Source: Dimorphilus gyrociliatus
Taxonomy: Eukaryota > Annelida > Polychaeta > Dinophilidae
Length of the DNA: 64,000 bases
Assembly (NCBI GenBank): GCA_904063045.1
Contig: CAJFCJ010000028.1
Coordinates: 749,230-813,229 of the forward strand
Direction: 5' to 3'
The position numbers were made by a program, and so were the translations under genes. Below are positions 26,691 through 39,011 of this stretch, piece by piece. Numbering within the stretch: position 1 is the first letter of the stretch; the number at the start of each line of letters is the position of its first letter. A model generated the notes under the pieces. The model did not search any database. It was given only the letters and a program-made list of their open reading frames with translations, and had not been told where the DNA came from.

Positions 26691-28424
26691 AAACCAGCAT
26701 ACAATATTAATAATGTCTCCTTACATTAACAGTTTTTAAGTGACTTTTCTTTTTTTCGTTACTTTAAATACCTTATCACCGACACTCACCTCTCAAAATA
26801 GTAATTCTGTTTCATTTATAAACAACTAATGCATTGTGTATGTTTTACACAGTACACCCCCTCAACAAGTATCTAATAGAATTTACCCGTCGCTTATTGA
26901 CGTCATATCTGAATATATACAGTAGTTATTAATTAATAATTTAATTCATTGTAACGATTAATTTTAAAAAAAATGTTATATCTACGTAGTCCTTAGAACA
27001 GTTATAGACGGGTATTCTATTCAATTGCTACACGAAGATGAATGAGAAAGGTTATGAGGCATATTTGCTTAATAGTGCATAAAACTACCTAATTTAATTT
27101 TAATCAATAGCCTCTTCTCTAGAAAAGAATAGGAATTTTCGTATCCTTATTACTTCAATAACATAAAGAAGTAGACAATTTGGTTGGAGAAATAGGGAGA
27201 AAAATTTCTTTTCATAATGGAAATATTTCGATTTCAATTACTTTACGGAACTTTGACATTGATATATAATCGATAGACCTACTTGAAGAATTTCCACTAA
27301 GACCTTCGTTGATAGGTTGAACAAACACGGATGTCAATAAGGAGCAGTTGCTGCTACATACGTATGATAACTGTTTTTTTGTTATATGCATAGTTTTTTT
27401 TTGTTAACCTATGCAAGAAATATATTAATATATATATATATCAGCAGAAACATGTTAAATTTGTTTCTTATCGAACCGAAAGTCAATTGGAAAAACTATT
27501 TTAAATATGAATTTATAGAAAAGAAAATAAGCTATGTCAGTCAATAGACCCAGTTAAAAAAGTAAACAAATCGACATAACTTCTATTGTATGTTTGTCCT
27601 ATTTGTCCTCTAATAAATTCCAGTATCTTTAGTTATTTTATTATGCATTTGATGAAACCAAGTTAACAGGTTTTTATAAAAATATAAAACCAACTATAGA
27701 CACCCAACCGCATGAATAAGCTCATGTGAGCCTTATTCGGTCAATGCTTCTATGCTAAAAGGCCTAGTGAATTTGCAAAATGGGAGGTGCTGAAAACGTC
27801 AACTTTTGATATTTTTTAAATAGTGATATAGTGATGAATAATTTTAATATATCAATCATCTTTGCTGATAATATATGAAGCCATAGGCCAACAATATTCT
27901 CCTTTTTCTATACGAGGAAATTATACAGTGTATTCAGTAATTACACTCAAGAAAAAAATAAGACACCGTAGAAATCCAGTGCCTTGAAGGTCACCATATG
28001 GGTTTATTACGCCTTGACATAGATTCATTTTCAATAGGTCTATTTGATTTTGTAAACAAAAAACATTCCCATTTTTTCCATAACAATAATCTAAAGAAAA
28101 AAAAACAATACACGGCGGAACGTATAGGTTACATCTTTCAAAAATTGCCCATTATTTTTTTTAATCATTTTATTTCTTAAGAGTGTTTAATCAATAAAGA
28201 TTATTAGATATTAAAAATATCAGAATGATAATATATTCATGATTAATAAGCGAATGCTTATGTCGAGGAAGGAGACAAAGATTAAGAATGTAGTTCAATC
28301 TTTACCACACAAAAATTTTACACTCGACTGATCACCAGACAAAATACAACCCAATGTGCTTCAGTTTGGACGAATTTATTCAAGCAATGGTAAGCAAAGA
28401 TACAGTATATTTATAATATACTAT

Positions 28425-28475
28425 AAAATATATATAAATATATCTATATATATATATAGATATATATATATATTA
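28425..28475. repeat. TA-rich palindromic microsatellite
   Basis: Interrupted TATATA runs with ATCTATATATAGAT-type symmetry, able to fold into a hairpin. Confidence 0.75.
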
Positions 28476-28784
28476 GTCCTATTTAGTCTCTTAGACAGCT
28501 AATCAATATTCATTAAAAATGGATATGATTTTCTGAAAATATTGAAATTAATATATTGTCGTATAGAATAACCAAAGAATCATGAAGCTTATTTTGATAA
28601 GGAAAACGATTAAAAGTATAATTAGGCCATTGGAAGACTTGAAAATAAATTAATTAAGGGTCTCAAAGGCTAGCCATTTAGTCTACATTATAGAATTTTC
28701 AGCTTTATGTCGGCCATTTCCAAGAAATCGCCGATGCGCCCTAAATACGAAAACATGATCTAGCTCTCTCACAGATACATGCGT

Positions 28785-28945
28785 ACTCCCTCACTCTTTT
28801 TCACTTAATAACTCTTTTTCTTCTTTTCTTTCTCTTTCTCTCTCTTCTCTCCCTCAGTCTCCTCTCTCGATCTATCTCTTGTTTATTTCTCGTTCTCACT
28901 CTTTTTTCGCTCTCTCTCCCTTTTCTCTACCCTTCTTTATTTCTC
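28785..28945. repeat. Polypyrimidine (CTCT) tract
   Basis: About 160 bases of nearly pure pyrimidine on the plus strand (TCTCTC, TTTCTTTC units) with few purine interruptions. It could adopt a triplex or act as a GAGA-type site; no coding content. Confidence 0.8.
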
Positions 28946-30542
28946 CCTGATTTAATATGCACAAGGGGTTATTGGGTGCTGGATTTTTCTGTATTCTTCC
29001 TTTATCCTATAGAATGTAAGGTTTCGAACTATTCTGCAAGTTATATAATTGGCCTAGTATCAATTTGATAAACCTTAATATTTACATTTAGCCATCAAAG
29101 TCAAGTAGAAAAAATTTTTTTTTTAATTCTTGAATCAATAATGAAAAACTGAATGACACATCCAAAACTAAACACGGCCTGTTGATTCTTATTGGGTAAG
29201 GTTTAAATAAATAATTACAGTTCTTCTTTTGTCTTCCACTGAAAAGTATTCAATTTTGAATGCCATCTATTGTGTGGAAAGATAGCATTCTAATTGACTA
29301 GTCTTCTGTAGGCTTGGCCTCATTTACTTGGAAGGATTGTTAAATAATTAATACGTTGCTGAGGAAATAGTATTTTTTTCATTCTAAACCAAAGCCTTAG
29401 GTAAGTTTAACCTTTGACATCGGAAATATTAGCTTCAAACCATATCTTAACCCAAGACTACTAATTAGATAAGAAGAAAGAAGGGGAAATTAATTCTTTA
29501 ACAATTGTTTATGAGAATTTTACAGACATTTTTCAAAAATCTTTAAAAATTATCAAAGTATAAGAAAGAATTTGGTATTTAAGTATAAATTCGACTAATT
29601 TTTCACTTACGAGTAAGTGAATCGTTGTGGTATCGTATCCAAAAATATTTCAGTACCATGTGCAAGAGCTCTCTATTGATTTATAGGCTGATAAATAGTC
29701 TAGTTTCATCTTTTAACTAGTAAAATCATTAGGAAAACTTGTTTCAATAAAAGTATGTAAAGTTATTAGATATTTTCGTAGTAGCTCAATTAATAAAATT
29801 CTAAACGAGAAAACTAATTACGCAATCGTCCAGGAATTTAACGATCTTTTTAATAGATTACCTATTAAAGGCTTATTCAAAGAGTAGTAAACGAGAGTAT
29901 AGAACTATAAGTATATTTATATATGTATATATTTATAGATAAATGTAATCGGTGAACATTTACAGTTTAATTGAAAGAATGTAACTGTTTTGTATAAGTA
30001 AATAGAAGGTACTTCGTTGTCGATTCATAAAACGAAATCGATTTGAATATGTATTTTGACCTAAATTATGCCGGTGTATAAGGGACCATTCATGCGAAAA
30101 AAAAAGTTTTAAAATTAGATCATTCGCCTTTGATCCAAATACATATTTAAGCCTAATCTTGTTTACGTAGAAGTTCATAGTGAGTAATGAATCCAATTCT
30201 CAAGTAAAAGAACTAGTAAAATATTTCGTATTAAAGATAAAAAGAAGAAAGAATTTTTCAAATAAAAAAGAACTAGCTTGTGTATAGATAAGAACTCAGT
30301 AGGTGGTGATTGAGATAAGGCATATCCTGTTAATAAATTATTACTATATCGATTTTCAGGACCGATTTGTTACATTGTCTCATTGAACAATCTAATTAGT
30401 ATCTAATTACAATAAAATTGTATACGAACCGTAGATAAAGTTGAAAAAGAAAACGGAAAACTCGTACCGTCCTCTTAGCTATCAGCAAAGCGAATGAGAA
30501 AAGGCGGCTCGTACTCTACCATTATCCTCCCATACTCGTTGC

Positions 30543-30576
30543 TGATTGGCTGAATTCCCCTTGGTGTGTGACGTCG
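30543..30576 (-). promoter_or_regulatory. Inverted CCAAT box with near-consensus CRE
   Basis: CTGATTGGCTG (CCAAT on the minus strand) lies about 20 bases from TGTGACGTCGTCAG. CCAAT plus CRE spacing of this kind is common in promoters. The orientation fits a minus-strand promoter for the zinc-finger gene, 4.5 kb away, which would need a 5' noncoding exon. Confidence 0.4.
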
Positions 30577-30810
30577 TCAGGATTCCCAGGGTTTTGTCAA
30601 TGGCAATGAAAGTGGTTTGTCGATTAAACTTTTTAGTTTAATCAGATCATATATTTGAAAAATTAGATCGTTCGTGTTTTTTACAATATAAAAGAACACT
30701 TTCCTATTACTCTTATTACGTCAAAAATTGCATAAATTTCCTATTAGAGGTCAGCGACCTTTGCATGAATCGTGCCTGACGTTCATTACACCTAGCTCCC
30801 AAACTAATCT

Positions 30811-30851
30811 CTCTCTCTCTCTCTCTCTCTCTCTTATATATATATATATTG
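30811..30851. repeat. (CT)n(TA)n compound microsatellite
   Basis: CT repeat running directly into a TA repeat. It sits about 60 bases from the tandem CRE octamers. Confidence 0.9.
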
Positions 30852-30913
30852 ATAGTTGGAGAACAAATTACTTCGGTTCGGAAAAATTTGCTGTGACGAC
30901 TGCAGCGGGACGA

Positions 30914-30950
30914 TGACGTCAATATTGACCTAGTAGCGCTGCTGACGTCA
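30914..30950. promoter_or_regulatory. Tandem consensus CRE octamers
   Basis: Perfect TGACGTCA palindromes at 30914-30921 and 30943-30950, centred 29 bases apart. This octamer is the high-affinity CREB/ATF site. The two copies sit in a local GC-rich patch next to a CT/TA microsatellite. Confidence 0.55.
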
Positions 30951-33900
30951 CTATCCAGGGGCATTAATTAAGCCTATTTTAGTTTATCTAGTACGATTAC
31001 GCGTTCCTGATAATTTACTATCATTAAGATTTCTCTTCTCAACTAGTAACCAGCTTACCTAAGATGCCTGGCTCTGTTACCTCTTGTCTAGTGACGCTAT
31101 AGTCAAATCGAATAGGAGTTAGAGCCGTATTGTTTTTTCAACACTCCTCCCCCGCTAAATAATCGATAACAACGAACTGCCCCGGAATTAAGCTATTATA
31201 GGCTGAATTCTGAACTGAACAGCTGTTGTATTTTCTCGTTTTCTGTTTTTATTTTTATTTTTATAGTCGTAGCAAGTTATGTATTTTTTAGGTCATTCAC
31301 ATAGTAAATTTTCATTTTCCAACTTTCCAGGAAATTGATTGGGAACGCTGTGTTTTTCGTTCATATTAGTAAAAAAAAGTAGAATATGCTGTTGATTCTT
31401 TACACAAATACAAAATATATTTTATTGCTTTTTGTAAGAAATGGAACATGTCACAGGTGTTTAATTAAAGGGTGAAAAGCACCTTGGCAATATTCTACAA
31501 AACAAATTGACCTTGCTCTTAAGGGATGTTCAAAGGCTAATAAAAAATGTACGAAAAAACTACAAAATTATGAAATTTATGGAAACAACGTTAAAAGAAG
31601 AAAATATAGACAGATCATAGTTAATGTCGTACGCTGTCTTTAAAATTAAGCATATTTAAATGCATAAAGGAATTCTATCCTGGAATCTAGGTTTTCCATT
31701 GACGTCAGAGTAATTTTTTTTCGCTGAAGTACGAATGTTTGCGTGTCATTATAGAAGCGCTCGATAAAAAGAAAGTTACTAGTCCCAACCATAGCTTCAG
31801 GCTTATCAAAGTAACGTTGGGAGAAAAAGTACAGAGAAGACTAGAGCGAGGATGAAGAAAGGGAGGAGTTCACGGGCGGTTGATGCTAGTTACATGGCGG
31901 AATTTTTTATTCTTATTTGCTTAGGCCTACGCTCTTAATAGAAAATGCGTCGTATTTGCTAAGTTCACTGTCACAAACATCTTTTATACCACATACATTA
32001 AGATGTATAGGATGTTAATTAATGCATGTGTTTGAGGTAAAATTGACTATACACTTTTTTTTCGAATACAAAAAGAATTCTTCCAGCTTATTGACCGATA
32101 TCGAGACATTAGAGTTTACATTATTACAAGTACATTTTCGTTTAAAAGAACACAAGGAGGGAATTAAATAGAATAATTCTCACCTATATATTGTTAGACT
32201 AATGTATATAAAGACATATGCAATATATATATATATACACTGTATATACAGGTATACCCAATAGAGCATACATCCTGTAATTTAATTGCATGCATAGATA
32301 CCAATATACATTATATGTTCTGCATATAAATTAAACATGCAGTAAATAATCTTTAAAAGTTCATTTAAAAAAATCTATATAGCACTGTATTCAATAAATG
32401 CCCATATATGCTTTTATAACAGATATATTTTATATAAATATATATATTGCATGTGTATAGTGTACTATACAGCAAATGTTTTCTGTATATTATATAATTA
32501 TGTATGTTTGCTGAATGGGAATACAGCATGAAAAAGATATTTGAAAATTTACTTCGTCTCTATATCACATTCCCCTCGAGCAGTTTTAAACGATATAGTA
32601 CTGGTAGCGACGTCTCTTCTTTCACCTTTTCTTCGCACGTTTATGGAATTCTTTACTTCCCTTAATCTATCTATCTAGCTATCTATTACTTTCTTCACGT
32701 ACTCGCTCATTCGATTCTTTCTCACTATCTACTACTTTCGTCATCTTTTCCGCTCTCACAATCTCACATTTTTTTGTATATAGCTATCGAAATGCATAAA
32801 ATATATATTTCGAATAAATTCCATGATAATAAACGAATCTGATATATCCTGAAATTACAATTTATGGTTGATTTTCAGTACTTTTTGATAAGAAATCTTA
32901 TCATTTTAAAAATAAAAAAGAATTAGATAAAAACATTACGTAATAATTTATATTATTTTCGCATAAGAATTGAATAAAAGAAAAATTCATTTGCTGAAAA
33001 AAAGTAATTAATTACTTTTTCTCTTTTCCATTCTATAAAAAGAACCAATATAAACTATCTATTCTTTTATTTCGAGAAGAAAACAAAGTTAAATAAAACA
33101 TGACCGTATTAAATTATGATTAAACTGCGGTGATCAACGTCTTTCTGCATTCGCTTCATTTTATTTTTGCTAATTGATAGATAAGGCAAAATTTTTTCTT
33201 TTAATAAAATATAAAACAAATTGCCAATAAATATAATCTTAATTACGATATAGAGCTTTTTTTTAAATATATCTGTTTACTTTCTAATTTTACTCTTAAA
33301 ACAACTGCAATTGCTAGCTCTGCAATTTTCTCTTGACTTTTTAATTCAAGGGTAGTGCTATTAATTATTTATTGGAAAATGAATTATACAATAATAACTA
33401 CGGCACAGACTGTGAATGAAAACGACATTATCGTTGCTTCTTCTTATTAACTAATATAAATGAATTAAATGTTAAATAATTCTAAAGAAGACGCTTTAGA
33501 TTTCTATGACGTTACCGCGTTTATTACCTTTTTTCAAAGATGAAAAAATAGTAAAAGAATTGATCTTATACCAGGAATTACACGGTATTTTATTGATAAT
33601 TTATAAAGAATAAATATGCATATCCTTGACTCTACAGATGTTATTACACATGGTTACTGCTCATAGATTATCTTTCAATTGTTTCAGAGTTTGTCTTAAA
33701 TTCATTTTATATAGCTATTAGTTACAACTATACTAAATATTTGTATTCTTTAAAATAACTAGATAAAATGATATTAAATACAATTCTGATTTATTTCCTG
33801 TTAAATGATACAAACACAAGATAGTTTGTAATATTCCTGTAATAGCAGTTTATAAATAAGAAGTGTATCAATTATCTTTTTTTTTGGATTAAAAGCTTCT

Positions 33901-36900
33901 CTAGTTTATGTTCTCTAATTTAAGTGAAATCAAAAACATTAAATGTTTAAAATATTCAGATTTATTGTCTATTTTATACAAAATAGATGAGGAAGTCATT
34001 AGAAAGTTTCAATTTATCGATTTAAATCTTGTAATCTGGAAAAGGGAAGGGGAAAATGTAGAGAGGTTGATGACGTAAGGAAAATGAATATTCATGATTT
34101 ACGTATGAAGTCTAAGAATATTCTCAGTGGAAAACGTTTCTATATCTACCAGTGAAGAGGACGATATTTTAAGTTTATTCATTGATTGAATGTAGTTTTT
34201 TCCAGTTTTATTCATTCTTTTTCCCTGAAATCGACCTTTAGAAGGAAACAACAGGCCAAAGAATTATTCGTCTATGAGTAGTACAATAGTGTGAATTTTG
34301 GAATAGTATAAAATTCCTTTGATGCTGGTGCTTAGCCTAATAGACGAAAATGATGCTTTTTTACAAATTGTTACTTTTTGTCTATTCAAAACAATGTTAA
34401 TATTCTCTAGTGTGTTTCTCTAATAATTTTATTGTTAGCCAAAAGGAACCTCATTACTTAGCCCTATTCGTCGTCAGAAATAAGCCACTTTTGCGTAATA
34501 GTATGAGTTTCTACTATCTTGGGTAATTACTCGGGCAGTTTATTATAGAGTATAAATATGTTTATAAATGTACAGTATATACTATAAGTGTAATGTCTAG
34601 ATCACTTTCTTAAGTTTTCTATATACAATATATATATATAATAAAGTATATTTTATACATCTACGAACAAAAGTGAATAAATAAATAATGATTATTTTTG
34701 ATGATGAGCAGAAAAATAGTAAATAGAAACAATACATAGAGACTATCAGCTATTTTTAATATATCGGAATAATATTCCATCGTTTTTAATTACCTTTGAA
34801 TAATGAAAAAGAATAAATAATAAATATATTTATAATCATCGTTCAAAGGAAAAAGTTAAAAATACCTGGGCTATTTTTAGAATTTCGTACTTGAATTAAA
34901 AAAGAGCTTTTTTTTCACTTTCCCTAAATAATAAATCGTGTCTATTTGAAAAGAATACGTTTTTATTCTATTCCAATATAACAAAATTGTATACATATAT
35001 ATGTATGCAATGTACATAACTATTATATATATATATATACTATACTCTGCTAAATATACATATATATTTATTTATATGTGTATATTAATATTTATAAATA
35101 GATTCAAGTCTAATTACAGTCTTAACAAAATGGGATGCTACATTTATAAAGTATACTGTAATCGGTCTGCATAGAGCATTGTGGTTTTATACTGATATAT
35201 CTAAACAGATAGCGAGCTGTATATACTCTAGACATAATCAACTCTAAAACATATGTATAGTATATCTATTAGTATATACAGTATACATATATTAATTTGT
35301 ATATAGTATATATATAGAAAGACCGTAATTTACTTAATTTCATTATCTAATGAATAAAGAATAATCAAATGCTACATTCTTTAAATTCTTGCAGTTGTTA
35401 AAAAAAAGGGAAACCTAATTATAGCTACTCGTTATTTGCTATCCATTATGTTTCAATGCGGTTGATTGTTCTATAAATGTACTACAATTCATCTCTTTTA
35501 CGTAAAACTTTTAATCATTAAATTTATTATCATAATCAATGAAGCGTCTATCGTGTTTTTTATAGCTAGAGCAAATGCTACAGTTATTAGGATATACTTT
35601 TGACGTCATCAGTCCTCTTAGTCTTCTTATTCATTTTTTAAATCCTAGTTATATTTAACCTGCTCGTTGAATTTTTGCACTAAACTTCTATTCTACCCTT
35701 CGGGAAGAAAATAAACATATCTAGTTTCCATTCTTTTTTGATAGATAAAAGAAATTTTCTAATATTACAATTAGACAATATTATGGAAAGGTATAGGCCT
35801 AAGACAGTAAGACGAAAAGGATATACTTACACATATAGAGAACTAATCTCTTTTTGTGATGTTTTATAGAAAAAACATATTATCATCTTATAAAGTCGTT
35901 TTTATTTTTTACCTAGTTTTTCCTTTTTTTTTAATAAAAAAAATCTTTAAGTTCTGATAAACCTTACTAAAATTTAATATACATATTTTTTTCCAGGACC
36001 GCATTTTTTTCCTTTGTAATATCCATGTACGTCATAGCAATTTTCTGTGATATTCGAAACTACCGTTTTCTCACTCTATCTGTAATTTACCAATTTGTTG
36101 TTATTCTAGACGAAGAATCGTTTGGTCTTATGTAATAGATAATTCCCTATTCACATTTGTTGGACTATTTAAAGTAGTTTTAGTAATAATTGATGTACGC
36201 AATTAAATTACTGTTAATATATAAAAAAATTATAATATTTTCGAAGAGATTTGATAATGAATATTCAATTGGGAAAATATCAAATTATCTACAGACGTCT
36301 TATTAATCTGTTTTCAAAAAGGTGTGATTTCACTTAAAGATGATATTTTTTTTTATAAAAATTCCAGTTTTAAGTGCTACGCTATTATCCACATATATAT
36401 TCATATATACACATTGTGTATATGATGCTAAATATGTTTAAAACATCATTTCTGCCCAGTTAGTTTGAAAATTGAATTGTAGAAGCAGTTTACGATTTGT
36501 AAGTTGAAGAAAAAATACTATTTTTCCTCTTCTCATTTAACAGAATACTATTCTTTCATGCTTTTTACTTTTTAGTTTCTAAACAACAAAAATTATTTAT
36601 ACAATAGAATTGTATAATTCGTCTTGTTTATTTTTCAACAATTAGCTTCTTTTCGCTCCCCTACTAAAATGATGCTAGGAGATCAAGGACAGTATAAAAA
36701 TTAGTGCTTATAATGAGAAAACATACTTTTGACCCGCAATTTTAAGTTCATAACTTGAAAACGCCCTTTTTTAATTAACAAATCTGGAATTTTTCTTGTC
36801 AGATTTTAACTTTATCACGGTAATTTTATTGTTATACTCTATTTACTTATATTGAAATTAGAGTTTACGCCATCTAGCGGTTACAATTTTCAATTCTATA

Positions 36901-38807
36901 ATTATATATATATATATATATACTTTTAAGGGAAGTTAGCTGCTCTTTTTTTATTTTCTTAATTATTTAACCATGAAAAATAGAAAAAATACAACAAAGT
37001 AGGAAGGAAGAAATAAATATTCATAATTAACGATTTGAATATCATTAATAGTTTTTGAATAAATTAAAAATTACAACAGTTGCTTTATTGTTTTATAATT
37101 TTCCGTGCGCATTAGGCTTTATTATAAATAATAGAATGATTAGTTAAATAATCAAATAATTTTATTTAAATTGCATTCTTTCCTTCCGTAGCCTTCGAAA
37201 TTTAGATTCATCTTATTTCAGTACCAAAAAATTGTATGATATGAACAGATATATATATATATATATTTTATTGATTGCTATTTGCTTTATTAAAGAAAAA
37301 TATGCAGTTTCGCCCCTCCCCCTCCCTTTCTAGGAAAGTAATTTACTAATACTTTACTTTACATAAAGGATTTTATCAGCTAAACTAGTAAGTTTTTATG
37401 TGAAAAACTTGATAATTTGCTTTTTAAAAGAGGTTTTTTCCACCATTTAATCGTATATGCGAAATATGATTTCACCTATTAATGTCCTTAATTTTTGCCT
37501 GTAAAAAGGTTCAATGCGAGAACAATTACTCCTCGGTTATATTATTAATTTACATATATTTTATATTTACAGCATTTATCACTTATATGGATTCTCATAA
37601 TTCATCTAGCTTATATTTATAATTTCCATTCCAATCTACACGTGGTGTATCATCTTTCGTGGAAAAACCCAGGATAGCAAGTATTATACATTTTATAAAA
37701 ATGTGTGTCTATGGATAAATAAGTCATATATACTTATTTTATATCCACCTATAAAAAAGGAAAAAGTAATTACACATTAGGCTATGACGTCATTGAGAAA
37801 TATTTTAATAATAATCCTCCTATTTGCATCCCAGGTATTGCGAATAACAGAAAAGCTAATTGCAACTTTTAATGGTTTCATTAATATAAAAAGTTAACGA
37901 TGTGATTATTTCAGGGTGTCTTTGAAGATTATACCTTCTAGTGATTATTGCTTATCGCTGCCATTATCATTGATTACCTCATCCAGGTTATTTGAAAGTT
38001 ACAGCCGTTATTAAGATTACCATTTAGTACTATTCTCTGTCCGGATATTCTTATACCTTAGCTATCTAAATTTAATTAAAAAAAAAAAGAATCCAAGCGT
38101 CACTTTTCTTAAACCTTTAATAATTTTCTTGCATTTTAATTTAGACTTAATATTTCAGAGAAGACTTTCCTTCTAACTAATTGATATTTTATACATTTTT
38201 AATAGGAAAACTGCTATTTACAGTAGATATTATAAATACAAATAAACAATATTTATAAACGCTTTTAGTAGATAAATTAAAAATATTTAAAAAAAAATGT
38301 GTATATCTCCAATAAAAAGATGAATTAACTGGATATATACAGTATATACAAATATATAATGTATATAACTGTTGTAAGCGGAATTGATTTTACCGTTGTT
38401 TCTTTATGTTTTAAAAATGTATTATAAAATTTTTATTATTAGCTTATATGCATCACAGAAATATTGCAGATATCTTTTTTTGTTAACTATTCGCACCATA
38501 ATAACAAATATTTTCTTTTTTTCTTTCTCCTCAGATTCTTTTTTTCCCCTTCTCTGCAAACATCGGCAAAAAAAGAAAAAAAAAAAGAGAGGGAAAACAA
38601 GAAAAAAGAAAAAAATACAAGAAGATTGTCCAGCACGTACAAAAATCAATGTTATCAATTTTTTGACTTTCTTTTTTGCTTCCTTATTATCCTTTTTCAT
38701 CGATATTTTCTTTTTTCTTAAAGGTCAGACTTCTTTTTTACAGTTTGCTTCTTTTTCAAATAAAAATCATTCAAGACGCATATACATATTAATATGTATA
38801 TTTTTAC

Positions 38808-38811
<4 letters not shown>

Positions 38812-38854
<43 letters not shown>
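38812..38854. repeat. (TA)n microsatellite
   Basis: TA run between the 3' end of the MEKK gene and the gene-poor interval. Open frames through it (and through the A/T homopolymers at 38510-38620) are compositional. Confidence 0.9.
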
Positions 38855-39011
38855 AGACATATATTATATATACGCAGCCATACATACATACAAGTATATG
38901 CATAAATACAATACAGAGTATATTTGTTGACGCATATACGTATATGTACATACACACAATATATAATTAACTGACTGTTACACAAAACGTATAGTATTTT
39001 TTTTTTTTAAT

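Larger units (their letters stand above)
26081..39011. other. 13 kb interval with no recognisable gene
   Basis: I find no spliced or unspliced frame with family resemblance on either strand. It holds microsatellites, a pyrimidine tract, several consensus CRE octamers and a comparatively GC-rich patch near 30450-31200. It lies upstream of the zinc-finger gene and downstream of the MEKK gene (both minus strand), so 5' noncoding exons or enhancers of the zinc-finger gene are the most likely content. A lncRNA or microRNA cannot be excluded by eye. Confidence 0.5.

Noticed and set aside
26526-26729. Histidine/threonine-rich plus-strand open frame
   Set aside because: It is the translation of a CA microsatellite.
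38384-38905. Long plus-strand open frame of 173 codons
   Set aside because: It is built from T-rich homopolymers, A-rich runs and a TA microsatellite; the peptide is phenylalanine/lysine/isoleucine-tyrosine low complexity, and competing frames are open on both strands.
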